From Methylonatrum kenyense (GTDB taxonomy: Bacteria; Pseudomonadota; Gammaproteobacteria; Nitrococcales; Aquisalimonadaceae), in assembly GCF_023195885.1 (NCBI RefSeq), contig NZ_JALPKO010000006.1, forward strand, positions 153,034 to 217,033: a stretch of DNA of 64,000 nucleotides, written 5' to 3'. This document shows, in pieces, positions 51,401 to 60,120 of the stretch. A program made the position numbers and the translations under genes. Position 1 is the first letter of the stretch; each line of letters starts with the position of its first letter. Below the pieces are notes generated by a model. The model was not told the origin of the DNA, made no database searches, and saw nothing but the letters and a program-made list of their open reading frames with translations.

Positions 51401-51589
51401 CCGCTGGTCTTTGCCACCGGTGCCGGCGCCGCCAGCCGGCAGGAAATCGGTACCGCCGCAGTCGGCGGCATGCTCGCCGCCAGTACGCTGGCACTGCTCT
51501 TCGTGCCGCTGTTCTACAAGCTGTTCGAGGATCTCGCCACATGGCGCAACGAGCGCAAGGCAAGGAAGGAGCAGGGCGATGCCGCGTAA
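48452..51589 (+). CDS. RND efflux pump inner-membrane transporter (HAE1 family)
   Basis: A 1045-residue proton-driven drug or solvent exporter, twelve transmembrane helices and two large periplasmic loops. It starts [16 protein letters not shown] and contains [14 protein letters not shown], the helix-4 motif [19 protein letters not shown] and [14 protein letters not shown] in helix 10. The proton relay normally has two adjacent Asp in helix 4; here they are Asp408 and Asn409, while the helix-10 Lys937 is kept. Overlaps the outer-membrane factor gene by 11 bases. Confidence 0.95.
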   Translation: MLRFFIDRPIFASVISFIILLAGGAALQTLPIEQYPDVVPPEIVVEANYPGASSEVIAESVAAPLEQEINGVDDMIYMESTSTDAGSLRVTVSFELGTDPDQATINVNNRVQAALPRLPQAVRDQGVRVEARSTNILLVPVLSSPDGRYDSLFIGNYALLNVLDELVRLPGVGDAALFGAQDYAMRIWLRPDKMAQYDLTPSDIAAALREQNAQFAAGRIGAEPSSEGQAFTFAVTTRGQLDDTGEFERIILRSDEDGGTLRLGDVARAELGAQDYNFSATYNGEPTVPIGIYLQPGANALDTANEVRQALKGISERFPEGLEYTIAYDTTEFVEISIREVVITLLVAIGLVVLVTFLFLQHLRATLIPVVAIPVSLIGTFAGMQALGFSINLLTLFGLVLAIGIVVDNAIIVMENVERLIKEKGLKARDAAVETMQQVAGAVVASTLVLVAVFAPVAFLGGLSGELYRQFAVTIAVSVVVSGVVALTLTPAMCALLLDKQKHTVSKPFAWFNAGFEYLTRGFVATVGFLIRRWIVGLTLFLGFCVGTVLLLERMPSGLVPQEDQGLALVAGQLPPTSSLPRTEDVRQQLTEALLEIDEVEEFTAFAGFDIIAASLRTNSLVGFVNFTDWSERPAPEQHAQALTGRIMAAGAEISGANIFSFLLPPIQGMSLTGGVEGYLQVRGDATIQEVSTLANDVVERANARPELTNVQTSLDASIPRYNAEVDREKAKALDVPIDRIFETMQSTFGAFYVNDFTYQGRLWRVNMQSEAEFRGQPEDIRHVFVRSDSGDMVPLSSLVSLDRQSGADLLDRFNLYQSAQILGDPAPGYTSAEAKAALEAVVAELDTEQDTVFGWIGEAYQLDVAAGAGGAAFALGLLMVFLILAAQYERLTLPLAVATAVPFGVFGAAMLALIRGFPNDIYFQVALLVLIGLAAKNAILIVEFAAQNRATGMSSTDAAMAAARQRFRAIIMTAMTFIIGTLPLVFATGAGAASRQEIGTAAVGGMLAASTLALLFVPLFYKLFEDLATWRNERKARKEQGDAA

Positions 51590-53021
51590 CTGGATAAACC
51601 TGGCCCTGGTCACCGGTCTGCTGGCCGGCTGTGCCGTGGGCCCGGACTACGAGGCGCCGGAAGCGGATCTGCCGTCCGACTGGCCCGAGCACACGCTGCT
51701 CAGCGAGGCGGAACAGGAAGAATGGCAGGACTGGTGGACTCGCTACGAGGACCCGGCACTGAATGCACTGGTTGCCAGGGCCCTGGACGACAATCTTGAT
51801 ATTCGACTTCAAGTCCAGCGGGTGCAGGAATCCCGCGCCCGACTCGGGCTCGCCGACGCCAACCGGCTGCCCACGCTGGACGCCCAGGCCGAGGCCATGC
51901 GCAGCCGTCCCTCTGCGGCGGAACTGGGCATCGATGATGACGGCTTCGGGCTCAGCGATCCGCGGAATCTTTTTTCGATAACCGGCGTTCTTGGCTACGA
52001 GGTCGATTTGTGGGGGCGGCTCTCCAGGCAACAGGAGGCCGCCGAAGCCTTTCTGCAGCAATCCCTGTTCGGTCACGAGGCCGTGCGCCTGGCGGTGATT
52101 GCCGATGTCGTTATCGGCTACGTCAATCTGCGCAGCGCGCAGGATCAACTCGCCATCGCCGAGCGCACCGTTGCCTCTCGGGAACGGGCCCTCGAACTCG
52201 AGGAAATCCGCTATGCGGGTGGAGAGGCCGATGCCCTCGCCGTGCGTCAGGCACGTGCCCAGCTCGAGACCACGCGCGCTCAGATTCCCGGCCTGCGCGA
52301 GCAGCTACGCCTGCAGGAAAGTGTGCTCGGTGACCTGGTAGGCCTATCGCCCGCCGAATTGCTTGCGGATATCGCGCTGGAGCAGGGCGCGCTGGCGGAC
52401 CTGCGGCTGCCCGAGTCGATACCAGCCGAGTTGCCGTCGGAGATCCTCCGGCGAAGACCGGACGTCCGGGCTGCCGAGGCGGAGCTGATGGCAGCCACCG
52501 CGGACATCGGAGTCGCTGAGGCAGACCGCCTACCACGCCTCAACCTGATGGGCTTTCTGGGTACGGCGGCGACCACGACCAGCGACCTATTCAGCACCTC
52601 GGCGGAAACCTGGGGCATCGGCGCCTCAGTCGCCGGGCCGGTGCTGGATTTCGGTCGTGGCCAGGCAAGGATTGCAACCGCCGAATCACTGCGCGATCAG
52701 GCGGAGACCCGCTACAGCAATACCGTCAACCAGGCGTTCCGCGAGGTCCGTGATGGACTGGTCCTCTACGACGCCGCCGAGGAACGGGTACAGGCAATCG
52801 AGGCCCAGGTTACCGCCGTCAGAGAAGCCCGGGATCTGGCACGGCTGCAGTACGATGAAGGCTTGATCGGCCTGCTGGACGTGCTGGATGCCGAACGTAC
52901 CTTGCTGGAGGCAGAGCTAGGCCTCAATCAGGCGATCCGCGACCGCCTGGCCGCAACCGCCACCTTGTTCAAGGCGTTGGGCGGGGGATGGCAAGCGGAA
53001 CAACGGAATGGCCCGGAATAA
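51579..53021 (+). CDS. Outer-membrane efflux lipoprotein (NodT/OprM family)
   Basis: A 480-residue TolC-type channel. The lipobox is LLAGC (Cys about residue 18), then VGPDYEAPE, typical of OprM/NodT. Two internal repeats of the OEP fold follow, with [20 protein letters not shown] and [20 protein letters not shown] as the paired landmarks and [21 protein letters not shown] in between. ATG 51579 lies inside the pump gene. It completes a self-contained tripartite efflux operon. Confidence 0.94.
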   Translation: MPRNWINLALVTGLLAGCAVGPDYEAPEADLPSDWPEHTLLSEAEQEEWQDWWTRYEDPALNALVARALDDNLDIRLQVQRVQESRARLGLADANRLPTLDAQAEAMRSRPSAAELGIDDDGFGLSDPRNLFSITGVLGYEVDLWGRLSRQQEAAEAFLQQSLFGHEAVRLAVIADVVIGYVNLRSAQDQLAIAERTVASRERALELEEIRYAGGEADALAVRQARAQLETTRAQIPGLREQLRLQESVLGDLVGLSPAELLADIALEQGALADLRLPESIPAELPSEILRRRPDVRAAEAELMAATADIGVAEADRLPRLNLMGFLGTAATTTSDLFSTSAETWGIGASVAGPVLDFGRGQARIATAESLRDQAETRYSNTVNQAFREVRDGLVLYDAAEERVQAIEAQVTAVREARDLARLQYDEGLIGLLDVLDAERTLLEAELGLNQAIRDRLAATATLFKALGGGWQAEQRNGPE

Positions 53022-53057
53022 GGACTCAACACCTGATCGCTGTGGCGCCCCGGTGCA

Positions 53058-53255
53058 TTACGGCACGACCAGAAACACCACCAGCGCAAGAATGCCGATG
53101 AATGTCAGGGTGAAAAGAATGCCCCCGAAGATGAATACTCGGGGGTTGCCGTAAGTAAAGTCCCGCTCCCGGGCGGCCTGACTCTGTACGCCGAAAGCAG
53201 CCGCCAGAATGCTTAGCAGGTACTGCCAGAACGTAGGGCGTCGCTTCTCTTGCAT
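53058..53255 (-). CDS. DUF2970 small membrane protein
   Basis: A 65-residue protein with the DUF2970 pattern: FWQYLLSILAAAFGVQSQ, then RERDFTYGNP and one transmembrane helix (FIFGGILFTLTFIGILALVV). Function of the family unknown; common in gamma- and betaproteobacteria. It is transcribed toward the efflux operon end. Confidence 0.8.
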   Translation of the reverse strand: MQEKRRPTFWQYLLSILAAAFGVQSQAARERDFTYGNPRVFIFGGILFTLTFIGILALVVFLVVP

Positions 53256-53460
53256 CGCTGATCTCCGGTGCTTGCTCCGCGGGGCGGAACCATCTGCAAG
53301 CGTGTCCGCCCCCGATTATCGTGGCGAAACCTACCGCCCCTTTTTCCAGAGCCAATGGATGAAGACGGGCAAGGCGACCATATCTAGTGAGCCTTGCAAG
53401 GGGACGGTCGCGCGGCGATTCACCACGCCGGTATCAGGACTCTACGGTGGGAGCGCTGCT

Positions 53461-53501
53461 TGTAACAGATACAGTTCTTGCATTAAGACTATGTAACAGA
53501 T
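53461..53501 (+). promoter_or_regulatory. Direct repeat TGTAACAGAT x2 before the MocR gene
   Basis: TGTAACAGAT occurs at 53461-53470 and 53492-53501, 31 bases apart start to start (three helical turns), 41 bases before the regulator's ATG. MocR-type regulators are known to bind direct repeats near their own promoters. Confidence 0.5.
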
Positions 53502-53541
53502 GCCCTTGCCAAACTGACCAAACAGCTGTGAAGCCCGCTTG

Positions 53542-54957
53542 ATGAAGCTCTACGAAAAATTGGTTGACGATCTGGTCCGCCTTATCGAAAGCGAGGTGTT
53601 AAGGCCGGGCGAACGCCTGCCGTCAATCCGCCAGCTTGCCCGGAGCCGCTCGATCAGTCCGGGGACCGTGCTCCAAGCCTACGGTGTCCTGGAGGACAAA
53701 GGTATCGTGGAGGCTCGCGCCCGGTCCGGTTACTTCGTCGCCAGCCAGGCGAAGGAACTGTTTCCGGTGCCCGAAACCTACCAACCGGGCAGCTTGTCCA
53801 CACCGGTGGATGTGAGCGAACTTGTCTTCCGCATTCTGGAGGCGGCCAAGGACCGGCATGTGGTTCCATTCGGGTCCGCATTTCCGTCGCCGCTCCTGTT
53901 CCCCCTTCGGCAGCTGTCCCATGCCATGAGCCGGGCAATACGGACGCTGGATCCATGGCGAACCGTGGAGGATCTTCCGCCAGGTAACCGGCAACTGCGC
54001 CGCCTGATCTCCCGTCGTTACCTGGACAGCGGCTGTACCATCAACCAAGAGGGCATCGTCATTACTTCGGGCGCGCTCGAGGGCTTGAACTTGTGCCTGC
54101 AGGCGGTTACCAGCCCGGGCGATATCGTCGCCGTCGAGTCCCCGACCTTTTACGGCGCCCTACAGGCTATTGAGGCGCATTCCCTGCGCGTCGTGGAGAT
54201 TCCCACCGACCCCAGGTACGGGGTCAAGGTCGACGCCCTTGAACAGGCGCTGAAACGGCATCCCATCCGTGCCTGCTGGTTCATGACCAACTTCCAGAAT
54301 CCCCTGGGCAGCCTCATGCCCGAAGAGAATAAGCGGGCCCTGGTGGAATTATTGAATCGATGCCAGGTGCCGCTGATCGAGGACGATGTCTATGGCGAGC
54401 TCTTCCTGCGCGGCGAACGTCCTCCGCCCGCCAAGGCCTTCGACACCGAGGACCTGGTACTGCATTGCTCTTCCTTCTCAAAATGCCTGGCGCCAGGATT
54501 TCGAGTCGGTTGGGCCGCCCCCGGGCGCTATACCCGGCAGGTGCGGCAACGCAAGCTGATAACCACGCTATCGGCAACAATCCCCGCCCAGGCGGCGCTG
54601 GTGACGTATCTGGAGCGGGGCGGATACGAGCGGCATCTCCGGCGGTTGCGGCATGCGCTGGCGAGCCAGCAACACGCCATGTTGACCGCGATCAACCGCT
54701 ATTTCCCGTCCGGCTGCCGCGTGACCTGCCCGGACGGCGGCTATTTCCTTTGGCTGGAATTGCCGACCGAGACCAACAGCGTCGAGGTGCATCGGCGGGC
54801 CATGGAGGCGGGAATCAGCGTGAGCCCAGGCCCCATGTTCTCGGCGCATCGCGGGTTCCGGAACAGGCTGCGCCTGAACTACGGTCACGGCTGGTCGCAG
54901 CGCAAAGAGGAGGCGATGCAGGCCCTCGGCGCCATCATCGCGGACCATGACGGTTGA
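53542..54957 (+). CDS. MocR-type GntR regulator with aminotransferase domain
   Basis: A 471-residue fusion of an N-terminal GntR winged helix (LVDDLVRLIESEVLRPGERL, PSIRQLARSRSISPGTVLQA) with a fold-type I PLP aminotransferase-like domain. PLP contacts are visible: the TSGALEGLNLCLQA start of the cofactor cleft, DDVYGELF, and the Schiff-base Lys in CSSFSKCLAPGFRVGW near residue 317. Such proteins sense PLP or PLP-amino-acid adducts and regulate vitamin B6, GABA, ectoine or taurine genes. No obvious target gene sits beside it; the start is ATG 53542, one codon after a TTG. Confidence 0.9.
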   Translation: MKLYEKLVDDLVRLIESEVLRPGERLPSIRQLARSRSISPGTVLQAYGVLEDKGIVEARARSGYFVASQAKELFPVPETYQPGSLSTPVDVSELVFRILEAAKDRHVVPFGSAFPSPLLFPLRQLSHAMSRAIRTLDPWRTVEDLPPGNRQLRRLISRRYLDSGCTINQEGIVITSGALEGLNLCLQAVTSPGDIVAVESPTFYGALQAIEAHSLRVVEIPTDPRYGVKVDALEQALKRHPIRACWFMTNFQNPLGSLMPEENKRALVELLNRCQVPLIEDDVYGELFLRGERPPPAKAFDTEDLVLHCSSFSKCLAPGFRVGWAAPGRYTRQVRQRKLITTLSATIPAQAALVTYLERGGYERHLRRLRHALASQQHAMLTAINRYFPSGCRVTCPDGGYFLWLELPTETNSVEVHRRAMEAGISVSPGPMFSAHRGFRNRLRLNYGHGWSQRKEEAMQALGAIIADHDG

Positions 54958-55103
54958 ATAGGATTTCCGCTCACACTTACCTCGGAACCACTGCGAACGC
55001 ATTAATGACGGGGCAGGAGAGGGCTGGAGCGCCGGCGTTTCCACTGCAGAGGGAGAAAGTCCACCAACATCGTGTTCCGGCCCACGGTCAAGCGATCGGA
55101 GCA

Positions 55104-57842
55104 TCAATCATGTTCCGCCTCGATTTTTTCTGGCGTACGCCGTGCTGTTGCGGGCTTCCGGAGACTCTCCGATATGGCGGCGTACAACTGACTCGCCTGC
55201 ACGGGCTTGTGAAGAACGTTAATTCCATTAACGAGGGCTTCGTTTTCCATTTGCTGGCTGTAGATGCCTGAGAGAATAACGGCCGGGAGCTTGCGTCCGA
55301 TCAAACCATTGGCGACTCGAATCAGGTGCGTGCCCGTCTCGCCCCGCTCCAAAAGATAGTCGAAGACGCAGACATCGGGATTGACAGTCCCGTCCTCGAG
55401 CATCCGGACTGCCGCTTCGAATGAATCGGCCGCAACGACTCTGCATCCCCAAACTTTCATTGTCTGGGTAACGGCCTGTAGGGCGAGAGGGTTGTCGTCG
55501 ACAACGAATATGGTTGAATTCTCCAGGGCTACGTCAATCGCAGCGGAGTCGGCTTGTTCTCGGGTGGCGACGGCGGCGGGGTTTCCATAGGGGAGCTGCA
55601 CCCCAAACATCGTCAACCGTCCACGGTCTGATACCACCTCGACCGGATGAGAAAGAAGATTCGAAACGTGTTCGACGATCGACAGACCAAGCCCTATACC
55701 GGGCCCAAGTTTCGTGGCACCTTCCTTATTTCTGTTACCCTTGGCCCGGTAGAACTCTTTGAAAAGAAGCTTTATTTCTCCCTCGCGAATGCCGATCCCG
55801 GTGTCCCACACTTGCATGGATACACCATCTTTACGCCTGCGACAGCCGATAAGCACGCCGCCTTCCCTGGTGTTTTCAAGCGCATTAGAGACAAGATTGG
55901 TTAGAATCCGATACAGCAGGTACGGATCACTGCGAATGACGGCCGTGGATTTTGCCACCCGCAGTTCAAGCCCCAGATCAGAGGCGACCGCAGCGTATTC
56001 GCTGGCGACTCTCTCCAGCACGCTTGAGACGGGAACATCCGTGACCTCTGGTACAATCCCACCAGCATCCAGTTTCGCGATATCAAATATTTTCGCGAAC
56101 ATCTCCCTGAGCGAATCAAGGCATAACACGATTTTTTCAACGTCCTCCGATAAATGGCCAGGCGGAACTTTATGAGCCAAGTTCTCAGCCATGAGACTCA
56201 TGGCATGAACGGGTTGTCTAAGATCGTGGCTCGCGGCAGTCAGGAAACGGGATTTTGAGGCATTCGCCCTCTCCGCCTGATCCTTTGCCCGTACCAGTTC
56301 CTCTTGGGTCCGTTTGCGCTCATTGAGTTCCCGTTGGAGTTGCTCGGTACGTCGTTCTACCCGCTGTTCCAGTTCCAAATTGAGATTTCGAATTTCCATT
56401 TCGATTTTCTTTCTTTCCGTTATGTCAACAAACGCATTAAGTATCGCTTGCTGCCCCTGAAATTCGAACGAGCGCATCGAGAAAAGAACGCGTATTTCTT
56501 CCTCTTTCCACAACCGTAGGGTTGCCTCGAAATTTCTGACATGTCCCGATTGGTTAACTAAGTCAAGTAATTCGTTTAGCTCCCGCTTTTCCTTGAAGTA
56601 GGCGTCGAAGTAGACCCGGCGGTTGGCTGACCCCTGTAATCCAAGTGTCGAGGAAAAACTGACATTGGACAGTAACACCTCACTATCTGATTTCCGCGTT
56701 ATTGCAACGGGGTAGGGTACACTCGCGATCAATTCCCGAAGCTGGGCCTGCCCCTTGGCCAGTGCCTGATTCGCGACCTCGCGATCTTCGATCATATCCC
56801 GTTGTTGCTGAAGAATGCGCTGCAAGTTGGCGGTAAGAACATTGAGTATTTGCCCCAGCCGACCCAGCTCATCCCCTGTTTGAAGCGTGGTCTTTGCTGA
56901 CAGATCACCAGAAACCTGCCTTTCGGCAACGTTAGTTAGGTGTCGTACCGGACGCACGACCGAATGGAATACGTAGAATGCGGTGCTTATTACGGAGGCG
57001 AGGGCAGCAGTCGCCATAACCATGATGATGCCGAGCGGAGTTTTCCAGAACCATGCGAATGCCGCCTGTTCGTCAATGAACAGGTTAAGATTCAACGGAT
57101 CCTTGCCGTTTAACTGTGTCTCGGCCAGCACGGTTTTGACCGTGTGTGCCGCGACAGGGTTATCCGACGTGGCATCGGAAAGAGTCGAGGCCACGGTTGA
57201 GTCGCCAGCCATGAGAGCCAAGACGTCCCGCTCCTCGACGAGCAGGCCGGCGAGTACGTCCTCCGTAAGCTCACGACCGACAATGACCACACCTGCGGGC
57301 CCGCTGATGCCGTGTACAACCCTAGCCGAAATGAGTGTTGGTCTATCCTGGTATCGGATAATGCCGACCTGCGAATCGTCCTCACGGCTGCGCCGGGCCC
57401 CCGCGATCAGCTCACGGACGAGGCCGCTTAATTCGTCTTGATCGCCAAAGTGGCTATGCCTCACACCGCGAGCAAACGCATATCCATCCAGATCATAAAC
57501 GCTGATCAAGTCACTCTTCGTGTATCCGATAAAACGACTAATCGCGTTAAGCACATCGAATTGCTCGTTGATAAGCAACCCATTTTCTACCGTCGGGTTT
57601 TCCGCCAAGATGCCCGCAATGTCAACTACTTCCTGCCGAAGCTCCCTGTAGCGCCCTTTTACGCTGCTGACGGTATCCTGGGTTCTTTCCTCGACCAGCG
57701 CATGAAACGAACGATGCTGGTGAACCACGATCAGCGCGGTCAGTGCGGCGCTAAGAATGGTTAGAATAACCATTGGCAGGAGCAGTTTTTGGCTCAGCGT
57801 TGCTGAATTCATGAACCCGCTGAGCAATCTGCCGTTTAACAT
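55104..57842 (-). CDS. Hybrid sensor histidine kinase (CACHE-like, HAMP, PAS, HisKA, HATPase, receiver)
   Basis: 912 residues. Transmembrane helices at about 20-42 and 267-292 enclose a 225-residue periplasmic CACHE/CHASE4-like sensor. HAMP spans 295-345, PAS 365-478, and a coiled coil reaches 530. The phospho-acceptor is His539 in AASHDLRQPVHAMSLM. The ATPase has N-box SNALEN, DTGIGI (680) and GPGIGLGLSIVEH (713-725). The receiver has VVDDNP (780) and acceptor Asp828. Last gene of a leftward operon behind the response regulator and a PhnD-like binding protein, which probably presents its ligand to the periplasmic domain. It is convergent with the MocR gene; the 146-base gap holds nothing notable. 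Confidence 0.9.
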   Translation of the reverse strand: MLNGRLLSGFMNSATLSQKLLLPMVILTILSAALTALIVVHQHRSFHALVEERTQDTVSSVKGRYRELRQEVVDIAGILAENPTVENGLLINEQFDVLNAISRFIGYTKSDLISVYDLDGYAFARGVRHSHFGDQDELSGLVRELIAGARRSREDDSQVGIIRYQDRPTLISARVVHGISGPAGVVIVGRELTEDVLAGLLVEERDVLALMAGDSTVASTLSDATSDNPVAAHTVKTVLAETQLNGKDPLNLNLFIDEQAAFAWFWKTPLGIIMVMATAALASVISTAFYVFHSVVRPVRHLTNVAERQVSGDLSAKTTLQTGDELGRLGQILNVLTANLQRILQQQRDMIEDREVANQALAKGQAQLRELIASVPYPVAITRKSDSEVLLSNVSFSSTLGLQGSANRRVYFDAYFKEKRELNELLDLVNQSGHVRNFEATLRLWKEEEIRVLFSMRSFEFQGQQAILNAFVDITERKKIEMEIRNLNLELEQRVERRTEQLQRELNERKRTQEELVRAKDQAERANASKSRFLTAASHDLRQPVHAMSLMAENLAHKVPPGHLSEDVEKIVLCLDSLREMFAKIFDIAKLDAGGIVPEVTDVPVSSVLERVASEYAAVASDLGLELRVAKSTAVIRSDPYLLYRILTNLVSNALENTREGGVLIGCRRRKDGVSMQVWDTGIGIREGEIKLLFKEFYRAKGNRNKEGATKLGPGIGLGLSIVEHVSNLLSHPVEVVSDRGRLTMFGVQLPYGNPAAVATREQADSAAIDVALENSTIFVVDDNPLALQAVTQTMKVWGCRVVAADSFEAAVRMLEDGTVNPDVCVFDYLLERGETGTHLIRVANGLIGRKLPAVILSGIYSQQMENEALVNGINVLHKPVQASQLYAAISESLRKPATARRTPEKIEAEHD

Positions 57843-57913
57843 GGTCCACGCGCCTATTTTCTTACGTTATAACAGGATTTAATGCCAAACCACAGACCAG
57901 CACCCTAAAAACG

Positions 57914-58849
57914 TTATTCGCTCCGAAAAATATTTCCGATGGGCATGGAGTTCTCTATTGCACGGCGCACCTCATCGTAAAATTCATCATCACCGATCAC
58001 AAACCCGGAGGATGGTATCCCCTCTAGTAATTCATGGTCTATTTCTAGAAGGGCTACCTGAATGCGATCAGCCATTTCTTGCGGGAGAGAACTGTTAGTT
58101 GCGATCCCTAAATTCGGAATCGTTCCTATCACACTGAATATTTCAAACTTATCTCCATGTTTTTTAATGGCCTGTTTGAGATTGAAATCCCAGGTGACTC
58201 CCACGTCAATGCTCCCAGCGACAATCGCGTCAGTAACGCGCGGGTGACTTCCGAGAAAATAGACCCGTTCAAAGTGTTCCGAATATTCAATGCCACGATC
58301 ACCGAAATACATAGCCGGGTAGATGTATCCGCTTGTCGACTCCGGCTTCTTGACCATACCAAGGCGTAATCCCTCCATGGCGTCTAGTGAGTCAATGTCA
58401 TCTCGATCCGCATGCTTTACCAGATAGCCCTCATAGAAAGGACTGTGGTTATCTCCATCGAGCGATGGACTGAGTTCCGTAACAAGCATTCTGACGTCAG
58501 GGTTGCGTATTTGGGCAAGAATGAACGGAGTAGGCGAAATACTGGCCAAGTGTATAGACTCGTTAGCAAGCATTTCCGTTATCTGGCTATACCCCCTCGA
58601 ACCGACGATAACAAATTCGGCACCGACCTCATTCCCGAGCCATTCCAGCATTGGCCTGTAAAGGCCTCGTATCTTGTCGACGGTTTGCCCATGCTGCCAC
58701 GAAGTTACGCCGAATTTGTAAACCGGAATTTCCTCACCAGGTAAATCGTCCTGCGCAATCAGGTGTGGAGGTAATATCAGGAGTAGAATCGCGCAATGCG
58801 TTAAGAAAAACCAGATTTTAAATGTAGGGGCTGCTGAAAATGCACGCAT
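57914..58849 (-). CDS. PhnD-like periplasmic oxyanion/phosphonate-binding protein
   Basis: A 311-residue secreted solute-binding protein of the PhnD/PtxB superfamily (phosphonate, phosphite, phosphate, arsenite). After a signal peptide ending near residue 32, YKFGVTSWQHGQTVDKIRGL and YRPMLEWLGNEVG open lobe 1; LASISPTPFILAQ, SGYIYPAMYF and VAGSIDVGVTWDF are typical PhnD segments. No permease or ATPase genes accompany it, so transport is unlikely. AioX and ArrX are known PhnD-type proteins that act with sensor kinases, which fits its position between the response regulator (3-base gap) and the kinase (71-base gap). Confidence 0.88.
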   Translation of the reverse strand: MRAFSAAPTFKIWFFLTHCAILLLILPPHLIAQDDLPGEEIPVYKFGVTSWQHGQTVDKIRGLYRPMLEWLGNEVGAEFVIVGSRGYSQITEMLANESIHLASISPTPFILAQIRNPDVRMLVTELSPSLDGDNHSPFYEGYLVKHADRDDIDSLDAMEGLRLGMVKKPESTSGYIYPAMYFGDRGIEYSEHFERVYFLGSHPRVTDAIVAGSIDVGVTWDFNLKQAIKKHGDKFEIFSVIGTIPNLGIATNSSLPQEMADRIQVALLEIDHELLEGIPSSGFVIGDDEFYDEVRRAIENSMPIGNIFRSE

Positions 58850-58852
58850 GTC

Positions 58853-59542
58853 TCAACCTTCCCGTTTTTCGTTCGGATGGTTTTCTTCTTCAAGCTTGTG
58901 GGCAAGAATCGCCGCCTGGGTCCGATTCGCAACCCCCGTCTGCCTGAGGATTGCTGCCACATGAAGCTTCACCGTGCCTTCTGTCATATTCAGTTTTCGC
59001 GCGATCAGTTTGTTGGATTTTCCATCGCGCAATTCCTGAAGAACGTCATTCTGTCGCGGGGTGAGCTGGGAAACACGCTCCCGAACTCCATCGATGCCCA
59101 ATCTAACACCGGAACCATCGGATTTGTCCTTAGCTTCCCCCACGCGCGGCGTAACGTTTACCCCACAAGATAAAATCAGGCGAAGCGAATTGAGTATTTC
59201 GTCCTTGCCGAGGGCCTTGGGGATAAAGCCGCAGCATCCTGCAGCCATGGCACGCTCGGCATCGCGAGGTGAGTCGGAACTGGAAATCACGACTAGAGGC
59301 GTGTGCGGCCTCAACCCGCGAATCTCTTCGATGACTGTAGGCCAGTCTCCCCCGGACATGAAGAGATCCAAAAGAATAAGATCGAGAGAAGTTTCACGGT
59401 GCACGATGAACTCCATCGTGTCGTTAAAATCAGCTGCCTCGAGTATATCTACTTCGGATTCCAGCTCCGCGAGAACAGAGGCGAGAGCACCTCGATATAA
59501 CGGGTGGTCATCGGCAATCAGTATGCGAAACTTTTTTTGCAT
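58853..59542 (-). CDS. NarL/FixJ-type response regulator
   Basis: 229 residues. Receiver: ILIADDHPLYRGAL (Asp11-Asp12), acceptor Asp59 in LILLDLFMSGG, switch Ser in VVISSSDS, Lys in FIPKALG. LuxR-type HTH near the C-terminus: LTPRQNDVLQELRDGKSNKL, then TEGTVKLHVAAIL. First gene of the leftward operon with the PhnD-like protein and hybrid kinase. ATG 59542 preferred over a TTG three codons upstream. It probably controls the divergent phosphatase-porin genes through the AT-rich gap. Confidence 0.92.
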   Translation of the reverse strand: MQKKFRILIADDHPLYRGALASVLAELESEVDILEAADFNDTMEFIVHRETSLDLILLDLFMSGGDWPTVIEEIRGLRPHTPLVVISSSDSPRDAERAMAAGCCGFIPKALGKDEILNSLRLILSCGVNVTPRVGEAKDKSDGSGVRLGIDGVRERVSQLTPRQNDVLQELRDGKSNKLIARKLNMTEGTVKLHVAAILRQTGVANRTQAAILAHKLEEENHPNEKREG

Positions 59543-60120
59543 TGGACGCAACGGATTTGAAAAATTAATAGATATCTAATTATTACAATGACCCAAATAA
59601 TAAACTTCTCGATGAAACGAGAAAAAATTTTTATACATGAAACAGTATAACGTAATTGTGCAGATGGCTTTTGGCTCCGCACTTTAAGAGTAACCGCAAT
59701 TGGAAACCCGTCAAGCCACGGCGCGGTTGTTTTTACTTTCCTTTTGACATCAAACGGTTTTGATCGAGAGTATGTTTATCAGGTCGATGAACGGCTCGAT
59801 TTCAGTAATTAATATTCCCTGCGTGGCCCCGGATAAAAAAACGGATACCCACCAATACTTTTAACCCATCGCCGATATATCTTTCGATATAGCCGACCTC
59901 GTATTTAGGCATATCTCTAAAGTCTGTGTTTTCTGCTCCTAAGGATATATCGCTTAGTCCGTATGTACGGAATAACTGCTTCGGTCGATAATTTCCCTGT
60001 CCTTCATAAATGAAGGCAACATTGACATCAATGACATAGAAAGGGTCTTGGCTAGCGTTCAGTAACGGGCCCATACACGACGGCACGGAGTCAGACAGAG
60101 AAACGTAAGGAGGCCTCACA
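59543..60120. other. AT-rich divergent promoter region with a possible gene remnant
   Basis: 578 bases between two divergent transcription units, visibly richer in A+T than the rest. It contains a near-palindrome centred on GATATC (59571-59576) and a small TTCTCG/CGAGAA hairpin followed by AAAATTTTT (59606-59632). Minus-strand codons 59802-60063 encode a protein-like stretch (QLFRTYGLSDISLGAENTDF, then YEVGYIERYIGDGLKVLVGI) that could be the end of a decayed membrane or secreted protein; I cannot name it. No clear Pho box was seen. Confidence 0.4.

Noticed and set aside
57914..58849. Phosphonate ABC transporter operon
   Set aside because: Only the binding-protein gene is present; neighbours are a kinase and a response regulator, not permease and ATPase genes.
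59543..60120. PhoB box upstream of the PafA-type gene
   Set aside because: No pair of CTGTCAT-like 7-mers spaced by four bases was seen on either strand by eye.
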